In this document: piece after piece, positions 42,284-51,158 of the stretch
Position numbering within the stretch: the first letter of the stretch is position 1
Layout: every line of letters begins with the position of its first letter
Assembly (NCBI GenBank): GCA_021205455.1
Contig: JAJPXL010000001.1
Span: 1-57,686 of the forward strand
DNA: 57,686 bases
Reading direction: 5' to 3'
Origin: Clostridiales bacterium
GTDB taxonomy: Bacteria; Bacillota; Clostridia; Oscillospirales; Oscillospiraceae
Translations under genes and position numbers: made by a program
Notes under the pieces: generated by a model
What the model was told of the DNA's origin: nothing
Seen by the model: the letters and a program-made list of their open reading frames with translations, nothing else
Database searches by the model: none

Positions 42284-42739
42284 ATGCTTCGAATCACATT
42301 TGGGAATCAAATTCTGGTGTTTTCTGTCCTATCATGGTTTCTTGCCCAGGTGACGAAGGGAATAATCCAGCTCATCACTGAAGGGAAATTCACACTCCGG
42401 CGCTGCCTGGCCAGCGGCGGGATGCCCAGTTCTCACTCGGCGATGGTGGCCTGCTGCGCGGCTACCACCGGGATTCTGTACGGGTTTGACTCCAGTATGT
42501 TCGCCATTGCCTGTGTGCTGGCCATTGTGGTGATGTACGATGCCTGCAACGTGCGGCGTCAGTCCGGCGAGCAGGCCAAGGTGATCAATCTGATCCTGCA
42601 AAACTGGAACAATATGACCCCGGAGCTGCAGGCGTTGCAGCTAAAGGTGCTGTTAGGCCATACACCTTTACAGGTAGTGTTCGGCGCGGTGATCGGGATT
42701 GTGGTCGCGATACTCGGAACCCGTTTTATCGCAATCTGA
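42284..42739 (+). CDS. DUF212 / divergent PAP2-family membrane protein
   Basis: The 151-residue protein has GGMPSSHSAMVACCA, a PAP2-like phosphatase motif, and YDACNVRRQSGEQAKVIN, which define the DUF212 (divergent PAP2) family. About three membrane helices are seen. It probably acts on a lipid phosphate. The ATG at 42284 with GGTGG upstream is chosen; a GTG at 42272 is possible. Its place between ispA and dxs, in the isoprenoid part of the operon, would fit a prenyl-phosphate substrate; that is inference. Confidence 0.88.
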   Translation: MLRITFGNQILVFSVLSWFLAQVTKGIIQLITEGKFTLRRCLASGGMPSSHSAMVACCAATTGILYGFDSSMFAIACVLAIVVMYDACNVRRQSGEQAKVINLILQNWNNMTPELQALQLKVLLGHTPLQVVFGAVIGIVVAILGTRFIAI

Positions 42740-42787
42740 TTGCGGCATGGCCGGTTGAGATAGAAAAATTAGGGAGGTTGTGACGCT

Positions 42788-44629
42788 TTGCAAAACGGAG
42801 ACCGTTATGATTTGTCACAGTTGACAGACCAGGAAGGCGTGGCACTTTGTGAGGAATTAAGGAAAAAACTGATTGCGTCAGTATCGCAGACCGGCGGACA
42901 TCTGGCGTCCAATTTGGGCGTGGTGGAGCTGACCGTGGCCCTCCATCGGGTGTACGATACATCGAAGGACCGCCTGGTCTTTGACGTGGGCCACCAATGT
43001 TATGTGCACAAGATTTTGACAGGCCGAGAGGCGGAGATGGACACCCTCCGCTCCTTCGGCGGCCTTTCCGGCTTCCCGAAGCCGAAGGAGAGCGTCCACG
43101 ACGCCTTTATTGCTGGCCATGCCTCTAACTCGGTGTCTGTGGCGGTGGGGATGGCCCGCGCCCGCACCCTGCTCCATGAGGATTACAATGTCATTGCCCT
43201 GATTGGCGATGGTGCGCTCACTGGCGGGCTGGCCTATGAGGGGCTGTCCGACGCAGGCTCCAGCGGGGAGAATCTGCTGGTGATTTTGAACGACAATGGG
43301 ATGTCCATCACCAAGAACGTGGGCGGCATCTCCAAGCTGCTGGCGCGGCACCATCTCCGCCCCCATTACCTGGCCCTGAAGCGGGGCTACCGCAACGTGA
43401 TGATGAAAACGTCTGTGGGCACCAGCATTTACAACGTTTCTTCCAAAATCAAGAAGGAGGTCAAGGGGACGCTCCTGCCCTCCAGCTTCTTTGAGGACAT
43501 GGGCTTCACCTATATCGGCCCGGTGGACGGGCACGATTTGTCGGAGCTGACCCGAATTTTGAAGTGGGCCAAGAGCGTCAGCGGGCCCGTGCTGCTCCAT
43601 GTGCGCACTGTAAAGGGAAAAGGCTATCCACCGGCAGAACGCAACCCGGACCAGTTCCACGGCGTGGCGCCCTTTGATGTCGCCACCGGAGCGCCTCGCT
43701 GCCAGGGCGGTCCGGGCTTCTCCGCAGTGTTTGGCGAGGCGCTGTGCCAGCTGGCAGAGGAGGACGAGCGTATTTGCGCCGTCACAGCGGCCATGCAGTC
43801 CGGCACCGGCCTCAGCGCGTTTGCTCAGCGGTTCCCCCGGCGGTTCTTTGACGTGGGCATTGCGGAGGGCCACGCTGTGACCATGTGCGCCGGTATGGCC
43901 AGCCAGGGGCTGATTCCCGTGTTCGCCGTATACTCCACCTTTTTGCAGCGCTCGTTTGACATGATGATTCACGATATGGCCATCGAAGGGCTGCATATCG
44001 TGCTGTGCGTGGACCGTGCCGGACTGGTGGGGGAGGACGGCGAAACCCATCAGGGGATTTTTGACCTGTCCCTCCTGTCCACAGTGCCCGGCATGACGGT
44101 GCTCGCCCCCTCCAGCTTTGCGGAGCTGCGGGCCATGCTGCGTCAGGCGGTGCTGGAGGTGCCCGGCCCTGTGGCGGTGCGCTATCCCCGGGGTGGGGAG
44201 CAGGTGTTTCACGATGATGCCAGCGGTGAACCGGTGACGGTGCTGGAGGAGGGCGGCGATGTGACGCTGGTGTCCTACGGCATTATGATCGGCGAGGTGC
44301 TGAAAGCGTCCGAGCTGCTCCGGGAGGCGGGCTTTACGCCGGAGGTGATCAAGGTCAACCGGGTCGTCCCGCTGGACAGCGCAAAGATTCGCGCTTCTGC
44401 GGCGAAAACCGGCTGTGTGCTGATTTGCGAAGAGGAGACGGAGCCGAACTCCGTGGGCCAGTTTGTGGCCTCCGAGCTGGCCGCCGGAGAGATGAGGTGT
44501 AAGGTAAAATTGCTCAACACCGGCTCCGGCTTCGTGACCCACGGCTCTGTGCCGGAGCTGCGGGCCATGCTGGGTATCGACGCCACCCATATTGCGGCGG
44601 CGGCCAGGGAGGCGATGGAGCGTGGCTAA
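42788..44629 (+). CDS. dxs: 1-deoxy-D-xylulose-5-phosphate synthase
   Basis: The 613-residue TPP enzyme condenses pyruvate and glyceraldehyde 3-phosphate, the first step of the MEP route. TGGHLASNLGVVELTVALH and FDVGHQCYVHKILTGR are the N-terminal signature, IGDGALTGGLAYEGLSDAG the TPP motif, DIGIAEGHAV-like DVGIAEGHAVTM and DRAGLVGEDGETHQG the later ones. The start is TTG, with GGGAGG ten bases upstream. The stop overlaps the tlyA start region by eight bases. Confidence 0.96.
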   Translation: MQNGDRYDLSQLTDQEGVALCEELRKKLIASVSQTGGHLASNLGVVELTVALHRVYDTSKDRLVFDVGHQCYVHKILTGREAEMDTLRSFGGLSGFPKPKESVHDAFIAGHASNSVSVAVGMARARTLLHEDYNVIALIGDGALTGGLAYEGLSDAGSSGENLLVILNDNGMSITKNVGGISKLLARHHLRPHYLALKRGYRNVMMKTSVGTSIYNVSSKIKKEVKGTLLPSSFFEDMGFTYIGPVDGHDLSELTRILKWAKSVSGPVLLHVRTVKGKGYPPAERNPDQFHGVAPFDVATGAPRCQGGPGFSAVFGEALCQLAEEDERICAVTAAMQSGTGLSAFAQRFPRRFFDVGIAEGHAVTMCAGMASQGLIPVFAVYSTFLQRSFDMMIHDMAIEGLHIVLCVDRAGLVGEDGETHQGIFDLSLLSTVPGMTVLAPSSFAELRAMLRQAVLEVPGPVAVRYPRGGEQVFHDDASGEPVTVLEEGGDVTLVSYGIMIGEVLKASELLREAGFTPEVIKVNRVVPLDSAKIRASAAKTGCVLICEEETEPNSVGQFVASELAAGEMRCKVKLLNTGSGFVTHGSVPELRAMLGIDATHIAAAAREAMERG

Positions 44630-45422
44630 GAAGCGGTTGGATGTGCGCATGACGGAGCTGGGTCTGGCAGAGAGCCGCCAAAAGGCCCAGGCCATCATTA
44701 TGAGCGGCCAGGTCTTTGTGGATGGGAAGCGGCTGGATAAGTGCGGCGCGCCGGTGGCTGAGGAGGCCGCCATTGAGATACACGGAAAGACCCTGCCCTA
44801 CGTCAGCCGCGGGGGCCTGAAGCTGGAAAAGGCCATGAAAACCTTCCCCATCGACCTGCACGGCGTGACGGCGATGGACTGCGGGGCCTCCACCGGCGGC
44901 TTTACGGACTGTATGCTGCAAAACGGGGCGGCAAAGGTCTACGCCGTGGACGTGGGCTACGGCCAGCTGGACTGGAAGCTGCGGAACGACAGCCGGGTGG
45001 TCAACCTGGAGCGCACCAACGCCCGGTACCTGACCAAAGAGGACATTCCGGAGCCGCTGGAGTTTGTGTCTGTGGACGTCTCCTTCATCTCGCTGGGGCT
45101 GATTCTGCCGGCTCTGCGTCCGCTGCTGGCGGAGGATGCCCAGATGGTCTGCCTGGTGAAGCCCCAGTTCGAGGCAGGCCGGGAAAAGGTGGGCAAGAAG
45201 GGCGTCGTCCGGGACCCGAAGGTGCATATCGAGGTGCTGGAGCAGTTCCTGCGCCACGCGGCGCAGAGTGATTTGACCGTAAGGGGTCTTACCTTTTCGC
45301 CGGTGAAAGGCCCGGAGGGGAATATTGAATATCTGGGCTGGCTGTCTGCCGCAGGCGGAGAGGCGGCTGTCCCCGATTTGGAAGCGCTCGTTAGGGAATC
45401 TCATGCAGAATTGGAGAAGTAA
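44622..45422 (+). CDS. tlyA: TlyA-type rRNA 2'-O-methyltransferase
   Basis: The 266-residue protein has an N-terminal S4 domain (residues 1-60, KKRLDVRMTELGLAESRQKA) and an FtsJ-type methyltransferase domain with MDCGASTGGFTDCML and VYAVDVGYGQLDWKLR as the SAM-binding part. Family members methylate cytidines of 16S and 23S rRNA. The GTG at 44622 follows GGAGG inside the dxs end. The order ispA-dxs-tlyA-nadK-argR-recN is conserved in Firmicutes. Confidence 0.95.
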   Translation: MAKKRLDVRMTELGLAESRQKAQAIIMSGQVFVDGKRLDKCGAPVAEEAAIEIHGKTLPYVSRGGLKLEKAMKTFPIDLHGVTAMDCGASTGGFTDCMLQNGAAKVYAVDVGYGQLDWKLRNDSRVVNLERTNARYLTKEDIPEPLEFVSVDVSFISLGLILPALRPLLAEDAQMVCLVKPQFEAGREKVGKKGVVRDPKVHIEVLEQFLRHAAQSDLTVRGLTFSPVKGPEGNIEYLGWLSAAGGEAAVPDLEALVRESHAELEK

Positions 45423-45428
45423 ACGGAA

Positions 45429-46289
45429 ATGAAAGTTGTGCTCAGCCCCAACCCGTATCGGGACAAGGGATTGCGTGCGGTGCAGACCGCCGACAAAATT
45501 TTAAAGGAGTCCGGTGTGGAGACCAGCATCTGCCTCCCGTTCCGTCCGGATGAGGCCCTTGCCCTGCCGTCCAATGTGACGATAAAGGACATCCATACCG
45601 AAATCCGGAAGGCGGATCTGCTGATTTGCTTTGGCGGGGATGGCACGATTTTACATTCGGCTCGGCTGGTGCGGCCCTATAATATACCGATCCTCGGCGT
45701 CAATCTGGGCAGCGTGGGCTTTATGGCGGAGCTGGAGTGCAGCGAGTTGTCCATGCTCTCCAAGTTGGCGGAGAAGAAGTACACCTGTGAAAAGCGGATG
45801 ATGCTGGATGTGCGGGTGCTTCGAGGGGGCCGCAGCATTTTCCGGGATACGGCGCTGAACGACGTGGTGGTAACGAAGGGAACGGTCGCCCGGGAAATTG
45901 ACGTCACCGTCACGGCGGACCATGTGAAGATGTTCGGCTTTTCCGGAGACGGCGTCATCGTCTCTACGCCCACCGGCTCTACGGCCTACTCCATGTCGGC
46001 AGGCGGCCCCATTGTGGAGCCGACGGCGGAGAATATCATTGTGACGCCCATCTGCGCCCACGACCTGCGGGCCCGCTGCTGTGTGCTGGGGAAGGACCGC
46101 ATCATTGGCGTGACGGTGAGCCACCTGGCCCGCAAAAATGCGTACCTCTCCGCTGACGGCGGCCGGGCCTTCCGGCTCAGCAGCGATGATACGGTGGAGC
46201 TGCGGATGTCCAACCAGTCCGTCCGGCTGGTGCGGCTGACGGACCGGAGCTTTTATGAAATTTTGAACCAAAAACTGGGTAAAGTGTAA
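45429..46289 (+). CDS. nadK: NAD kinase
   Basis: The 286-residue kinase phosphorylates NAD to NADP. LLICFGGDGTILHSAR is the nucleotide-binding GGDG motif, LGSVGFMAEL the adjacent loop, ALNDVVVTKGT the NE/D segment and STPTGSTAYSMSAGGPI the second glycine-rich motif. All are intact. It begins six bases after tlyA with only a weak ribosome site, so coupling with tlyA is likely. Confidence 0.96.
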   Translation: MKVVLSPNPYRDKGLRAVQTADKILKESGVETSICLPFRPDEALALPSNVTIKDIHTEIRKADLLICFGGDGTILHSARLVRPYNIPILGVNLGSVGFMAELECSELSMLSKLAEKKYTCEKRMMLDVRVLRGGRSIFRDTALNDVVVTKGTVAREIDVTVTADHVKMFGFSGDGVIVSTPTGSTAYSMSAGGPIVEPTAENIIVTPICAHDLRARCCVLGKDRIIGVTVSHLARKNAYLSADGGRAFRLSSDDTVELRMSNQSVRLVRLTDRSFYEILNQKLGKV

Positions 46290-46300
46290 GGGGTGAGCGT

Positions 46301-46753
46301 ATGAAGGAGGAACGCCAGCGCATCCTGCTGGAACTCATCTCACAGGAGGAGATGGAAACCCAGGAGCAGCTGCTCCAGGCCCTGCTCCGGCGGGGCATCC
46401 GCTGCACCCAGGCCACCATTTCCAGAGACATTCGTGAGCTGCATCTGGTGAAGGGGCAGTCCGCCACAGGGCGGTACTGCTACGTCCTCCCCCCTGCGGA
46501 GGGGACGAGCAATCAGGACGTGCGGCTGAAGAACATCTTTCGGGAGTGTGTCATCTCCTTCGACGTGGCGCAGAACATTGTGGTGCTGAAATCCATGCCC
46601 GGCCTGGCTAACGCCGCCGCTGCCGCCCTGGACGGCATGAAAATCGAGGGGATGGTGGGCACCCTGGCGGGGGACGACACCGCCATTCTGATCATGCGAA
46701 CCAATCAGGCCGCAGAGCGCTTTTGCAGTGAGCTGCGTCTGATGCTGAAATGA
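46301..46753 (+). CDS. argR: Arginine repressor
   Basis: The 150-residue regulator has the N-terminal winged helix (QRILLELISQEEMETQEQLL, CTQATISRDIRELHLVK) and a C-terminal oligomerisation and arginine-binding domain ending in GDDTAILIMRTNQAAERFC, where the Asp-Asp pair contacts arginine. It would repress arginine synthesis genes when arginine is ample. Its position between nadK and recN is the standard one. Confidence 0.96.
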   Translation: MKEERQRILLELISQEEMETQEQLLQALLRRGIRCTQATISRDIRELHLVKGQSATGRYCYVLPPAEGTSNQDVRLKNIFRECVISFDVAQNIVVLKSMPGLANAAAAALDGMKIEGMVGTLAGDDTAILIMRTNQAAERFCSELRLMLK

Positions 46754-46768
46754 TGATGAGGTAGCGCT

Positions 46769-48469
46769 ATGCTGTCGATGCTGCACATTGAGAATATAGC
46801 GGTCATTGAGCAGGCCGAGATTCAGTTTGACGGCGGTTTTAACGTCCTGACCGGTGAGACCGGCGCGGGCAAATCCATTGTGGTGGACGCCATCGGCGCG
46901 GTGCTGGGGGGCCGCACCTCCCGGGACCTGATTCGCACCGGGGCGCAGTCTGCGCTGGTTAGCGCAGAGTTCGTCGACCTGCCCGACCTGGACTGGTTCC
47001 GGGAAAGCGGCATGGGGCCGGATGAGACCGGCAGCCTCCTGTTGGCCCGGGAGATTCGGGGGGACGGCAAAAATATCTGCCGCCTGAACGGCAGGCCACT
47101 GGCCCTGTCCCAGCTCCGGGAGCTGGGGCGGCAGCTTTTGAACATTCACGGCCAGCACGATGGGCAGCAGCTCCTGGACCCCGCCTGTCACCTGGACTAT
47201 CTGGACAGCTTTGGAGAGACGCAGCCTCTGCTGGAGGCGTTCCAGACCTCCTATCGCAAGGTCTCCGAGCTGAAGCGGCAAATCGTCTCCCTGAAAATGG
47301 ACGATACCGAGAAGGCCCGGCGCATCGACACCCTGACCTACCAAATCGACGAGCTGGAGCGGGCCAATTTGCAGCCGGGGGAGGAGGAAGCCCTGACGGA
47401 GCGACGGGACATCCTGCGCAACGCCGGAAAGCTGCTGGATGCCGTCGGGGCCGCCCACCGCGCGCTGTACGGCACTGACGATACCGACGGCGCGATTTCC
47501 CTGGTGATGACGGCGGAAAACCAGCTGCGGAGCATCGGCCGCTACAGTGAGCAGTTCAACACCCTGGCAGACCGGCTGGATGAGGTGCGCTACGCCCTGG
47601 ATGATGTGGCGGAGCAGGTGCAGCGGGAGCGGGACGGTCTGGACTTCTCCGGCAGCGAGCTGGACGAGATCGAGTCCCGGCTGGACCTGATCTTCCGTCT
47701 GCGGAAGAAGTACGGCGCCACAGTGGAGGATATGCTGGCCTACCTGGACAGGTGCAAACGGGAGCTGGATGAAATCGAGTACTCCAGCGACCGGATGGAG
47801 CAGCTGAAAAAGCAGCTGGTGGTGCAGGTGCAGGAGGCCAGGGAGCGGGCTTCAGCCCTGTCCAAGGCCCGGAAGGCGGCGGCTGCCAGCTTGCAGCAGC
47901 GCATCCAAAAGGAGCTTGCCGACCTGGATATGCCCAGGGTGCGCTTCCAGGTGGAATTTTCCCCAAAGCAGGCGGACTTCCACATGGACCAGACGGGAAT
48001 GGACGAGGTGCAGTTCCTGATGTCCGCCAACGTGGGGGAGGATTTGAAGCCCATCCAGAAAATCGCCTCCGGCGGCGAGCTGGCCCGCATCATGCTGGCG
48101 CTGAAAAACGTGCTGGCGGAGAACGAGTCCATCACCACCCTGGTGTTTGACGAGGTGGATACCGGCGTGTCCGGCCGGGCGGCCTCCAAGGTGGCCCAGA
48201 AGATGGCGGACTTGGCCCGGCATAAGCAGGTGCTGGCCGTGACCCATCTGCCCCAAATCGCCGCCATGGCGGACGTTCACTTCTCCGTGGAGAAGGGGGA
48301 GCGGAACGGGCGCACCTACACCCGTCTGGAGCGGCTGAACCGGGAGCAGCGGAAGCAGGAAATCGCCCGGCTCACCGGTGGGAGTATCGTGACGGAGGCC
48401 ACGCTGAAAAGCGCGGAGGAGCTGCTGGATGAGAGCGAGCAGTATCGGGCGCGGCAGGCGGCCTGCTGA
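46769..48469 (+). CDS. recN: DNA repair protein RecN
   Basis: The 566-residue SMC-like ATPase acts in double-strand break repair. Walker A is LTGETGAGKSIVVDAI near residue 28, the signature IASGGELARIMLALK near 432 and Walker B TTLVFDEVDTGVSGRAA near 455. The middle is a long coiled coil with a short hinge-like region. GAGGTAG precedes the ATG at 46769; ATG at 46778 is an alternative. Confidence 0.97.
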   Translation: MLSMLHIENIAVIEQAEIQFDGGFNVLTGETGAGKSIVVDAIGAVLGGRTSRDLIRTGAQSALVSAEFVDLPDLDWFRESGMGPDETGSLLLAREIRGDGKNICRLNGRPLALSQLRELGRQLLNIHGQHDGQQLLDPACHLDYLDSFGETQPLLEAFQTSYRKVSELKRQIVSLKMDDTEKARRIDTLTYQIDELERANLQPGEEEALTERRDILRNAGKLLDAVGAAHRALYGTDDTDGAISLVMTAENQLRSIGRYSEQFNTLADRLDEVRYALDDVAEQVQRERDGLDFSGSELDEIESRLDLIFRLRKKYGATVEDMLAYLDRCKRELDEIEYSSDRMEQLKKQLVVQVQEARERASALSKARKAAAASLQQRIQKELADLDMPRVRFQVEFSPKQADFHMDQTGMDEVQFLMSANVGEDLKPIQKIASGGELARIMLALKNVLAENESITTLVFDEVDTGVSGRAASKVAQKMADLARHKQVLAVTHLPQIAAMADVHFSVEKGERNGRTYTRLERLNREQRKQEIARLTGGSIVTEATLKSAEELLDESEQYRARQAAC

Positions 48470-48482
48470 CGCCGCGTGCCGC

Positions 48483-48511
48483 TGGACTTTCCGGCGCCGC
48501 TGTGTTATACT
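48483..48511 (+). promoter_or_regulatory. Probable promoter of tmk
   Basis: TGGACT (48483-48488) and TATACT (48506-48511) are 17 bases apart, 36 bases before the tmk start. It would give tmk and downstream genes a start independent of recN. Confidence 0.5.
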
Positions 48512-48547
48512 GCTGATAGCAAGTCTGACCGGAAAGGGGCGCTCGGT

Positions 48548-49219
48548 ATGCGGGGAAAGCTGATTGTATTGGAAGGGACGGACGGCAGCGGGAAGTCCAC
48601 CCAATTCGCCACGCTGTGTCGGCATTTGGAGGCGGAGGAGATTCCCTACCGCCATGTGGTGTTCCCCCGCTACAGGGAACCGTCCGCCGCCCTGGTGAAC
48701 CTGTATCTGCAGGGGGCCTTCGGCAGCAGGCCGGGCGACGTGAACGCCTATGCCGCCTCCACCTTCTACGCGGTGGACCGCTACGCCTCCTACCGCCAGG
48801 ACTGGGGCGAGTGGTACGAGGGGGGCGGGCTGGTGCTCTGCGACCGGTACACCACCTCCAATGCCATCCATCAGGCGTCCAAGCTGCCGGAGGAGGAGCA
48901 GACCGCCTTTTGGCGATGGCTGTATGAGTTTGAGTTCGACCGGCTCGGACTGCCCCGGCCCGACTTAGTGCTGTACCTGGATATGCCCACGGAGCAGTCG
49001 GTGCGCCTCCTGCGGAGCAGGGAGGCGGCCACCAACACGAAGGCCGACATCCACGAGCAGGACACGGCCTATCTGACCGCCTGCCGGGTGACGGCGCGGC
49101 GGGCGGCGGAAGCCCTGGGCTGGCGCAAAATCCCCTGCACCGCCGATGGGGCGCTCCGCTCCATTCAGGACATTCACGGGGAGATTTGGCAGGAAGTGGA
49201 CGCCGCCCTGAACGGGTAA
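48548..49219 (+). CDS. tmk: Thymidylate kinase
   Basis: The 223-residue kinase makes dTDP from dTMP. KLIVLEGTDGSGKSTQ is the P-loop, CDRYTTSNAIHQASKLP the DRY-type segment, and VLYLDMPTEQSVRLL the later strand with the LID region after it. The ATG at 48548 with AAAGGGG upstream is chosen; the open frame begins further upstream without support. The chain is slightly longer than bacterial average. Confidence 0.94.
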   Translation: MRGKLIVLEGTDGSGKSTQFATLCRHLEAEEIPYRHVVFPRYREPSAALVNLYLQGAFGSRPGDVNAYAASTFYAVDRYASYRQDWGEWYEGGGLVLCDRYTTSNAIHQASKLPEEEQTAFWRWLYEFEFDRLGLPRPDLVLYLDMPTEQSVRLLRSREAATNTKADIHEQDTAYLTACRVTARRAAEALGWRKIPCTADGALRSIQDIHGEIWQEVDAALNG

Positions 49220-49252
49220 CATCATCGTAATCAACGGAAGGAGCGTACAACT

Positions 49253-49798
49253 ATGGTTTACATTTTACTGGCAGACGGATTTGAAACGGCGGAGGCCCTG
49301 TGCCCCTGCGATATGCTGCGGCGGGCCAACGTGCCGGTGCAGCTGGTGGGGGTCAACGGCCCCGTGGCCTGCTCCGGGCAGAAGGTCGCCGTCCAGACGG
49401 ACATCACCCTGGAGGAGGTTTCTCTGGAGGAGATGGAGCTGCTGATGCTCCCCGGCGGCCTGGTGGGGGTGGACAATATCCTGGCCAGCGACGCCTCCAT
49501 GGACCTGATTTGTAAGGCCGCAGCGGCGGGGAAGTATGTGGCTGCCATCTGCGCCGCGCCCACCATCCTGGGCAAGCTGGGTCTGCTGGAAGGGAAGCGG
49601 GCGGTCTGCTATCCCGGCATGGAGGGCGGCCTCACTGGGGCGCAGCCCTGTGTGGGGGAGTGCGTCGTCGTGGACGGAAACATCGTCACCGGCGAGGCGG
49701 CCGGGTCCTCGATTGCGTTCGGCTTGAAGCTGGTGGAGCTGCTCCGCGGCGCAGAGGCGGAGCGGAAGGTGCATCAGGGCATCCACTACCACGGCTAA
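49253..49798 (+). CDS. DJ-1/PfpI-family protein
   Basis: The 181-residue protein has the DJ-1 fold: YILLADGFETAEA at the start with the conserved Glu, LLMLPGGLVGVDNI, and AAICAAPTILGKLGLL, where Cys is the nucleophile-elbow residue. Such proteins act as glyoxalase or deglycase-like stress enzymes or chaperones; the exact activity is unknown. GGAAGGAGC precedes the ATG. It lies between tmk and mltG. Confidence 0.92.
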   Translation: MVYILLADGFETAEALCPCDMLRRANVPVQLVGVNGPVACSGQKVAVQTDITLEEVSLEEMELLMLPGGLVGVDNILASDASMDLICKAAAAGKYVAAICAAPTILGKLGLLEGKRAVCYPGMEGGLTGAQPCVGECVVVDGNIVTGEAAGSSIAFGLKLVELLRGAEAERKVHQGIHYHG

Positions 49799-49844
49799 CG
49801 AAAGAAGCGGCGCCGCGCCGCGCACATGAAGGAGTACCCATACT

Positions 49845-51158
49845 ATGGCAGATGACGAGCTGCGGAAGGAACAGGAAACGGAAGAGGAAGAGAAGTGGCC
49901 AACCTTTGACTGGAAGGAAGGGATTTTCTCCTCTCAGCAGAACGGTGAGGATGAGACAGACGCCACAAAAGTGATTAAGCAGGATGCGCCTCAGCCGGAG
50001 CCGGAACCGGAACAGCCGCGCAGGGAACCGAAAAAGAAGAAAAAGCATATGAGCGTGCAGGCTACCGTTCTGTCTGCGCTGGTGTACCTGCTGGGGGTGC
50101 TGCTCATCAGCTACGGCATTGCCACGGTGGGGTGGACCCTTGCCAATGACGTGCTGGCGCTGAACAAGGAGGAGCTGACCGCAACGATTACAATCGTCAG
50201 CGGCGAGTCCGTAGACGAAATCGCAGAGGATCTCCAGGAGGCGGGGCTAATCGAGTATCCGCTCCTGTTCAAGCTCTTTGCGGCCTTCACCGGCAAGGCG
50301 GAGGACGGCAAAATCGTCTCCGGCACCTATGAGCTGACCACGGATATGGACTATAGCGCCCTGCTGACCAGCATCGGCCCCCAGTCCCCGGTGCGCTCTG
50401 TGGTGACGGTCACCATTCCAGAGGGCTACACCATGGAGGAGATTTTTGCCCTGCTGGAGGAGAACGGGGTCTGCTCGGCGGAGGACCTGATGGAGGCCGC
50501 GGAGACGGAGGACTTCGATTATGACTTCCTGGACAACGTCTCCACCACGGGGGCCAGCAGGCTGGAGGGCTATCTGTTCCCGGATACCTATGAGTTCTAT
50601 ATGCAGGCGTCCGCCACCAGCGTCATCAATAAGCTGCTGTCCAACTTCGAGACCCGCTTTGACGAGGAAATGCAGGCCCGGATGGAGGAGCTGGACATGA
50701 CGATGGAGGAGGTCATGATTGTGGCTTCCATCATTGAGAAGGAGACGGACGGCCAGGACCAGAAGGACATCGCCTCTGTCATCTACAACCGCCTCTCCGA
50801 GGATAATACGGAGACCAACGGCTACCTCCAGATGGACTCCACCATTCAATACCTGCTGGACGAGCGGAAGGAGACTTTGACGGCGGAGGACCTGGCCATT
50901 GACAGCCCCTATAACACCTACCTGTATCCCGGCCTGCCGGTGGGCTGCATCTGCTGCCCCGGCCTGGACGCCATTGAGGCGGCGCTGAACCCCAACGATA
51001 CGGATTATTACTACTTCTATCTGGGCAATGACGGCTCCACCTACTTCTTCAGTGACTACACCTCCTTTATGCAGTTCCGGGAGGAGCAGATTGCCGAGAC
51101 GGAAGCTGACAGCGAGGAGGAGGACACCACCTCTGCCGAGGAGGACGACGCTGCATGA
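49845..51158 (+). CDS. mltG: Endolytic murein transglycosylase MltG
   Basis: The 437-residue protein cuts nascent peptidoglycan strands. It has a long acidic and basic cytoplasmic N-terminus (1-65, ending in a KKKKK run), one membrane helix near residues 68-92, a LysM-like region, and the catalytic domain with TIPEGYTMEEIFALL, EGYLFPDTYEF and VASIIEKETDGQDQ, whose Glu is catalytic. LQMDSTIQYLL and SPYNTYLYPGLP follow. A Glu/Asp/Ser tail closes it. It overlaps the U32 gene by four bases. Confidence 0.95.
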   Translation: MADDELRKEQETEEEEKWPTFDWKEGIFSSQQNGEDETDATKVIKQDAPQPEPEPEQPRREPKKKKKHMSVQATVLSALVYLLGVLLISYGIATVGWTLANDVLALNKEELTATITIVSGESVDEIAEDLQEAGLIEYPLLFKLFAAFTGKAEDGKIVSGTYELTTDMDYSALLTSIGPQSPVRSVVTVTIPEGYTMEEIFALLEENGVCSAEDLMEAAETEDFDYDFLDNVSTTGASRLEGYLFPDTYEFYMQASATSVINKLLSNFETRFDEEMQARMEELDMTMEEVMIVASIIEKETDGQDQKDIASVIYNRLSEDNTETNGYLQMDSTIQYLLDERKETLTAEDLAIDSPYNTYLYPGLPVGCICCPGLDAIEAALNPNDTDYYYFYLGNDGSTYFFSDYTSFMQFREEQIAETEADSEEEDTTSAEEDDAA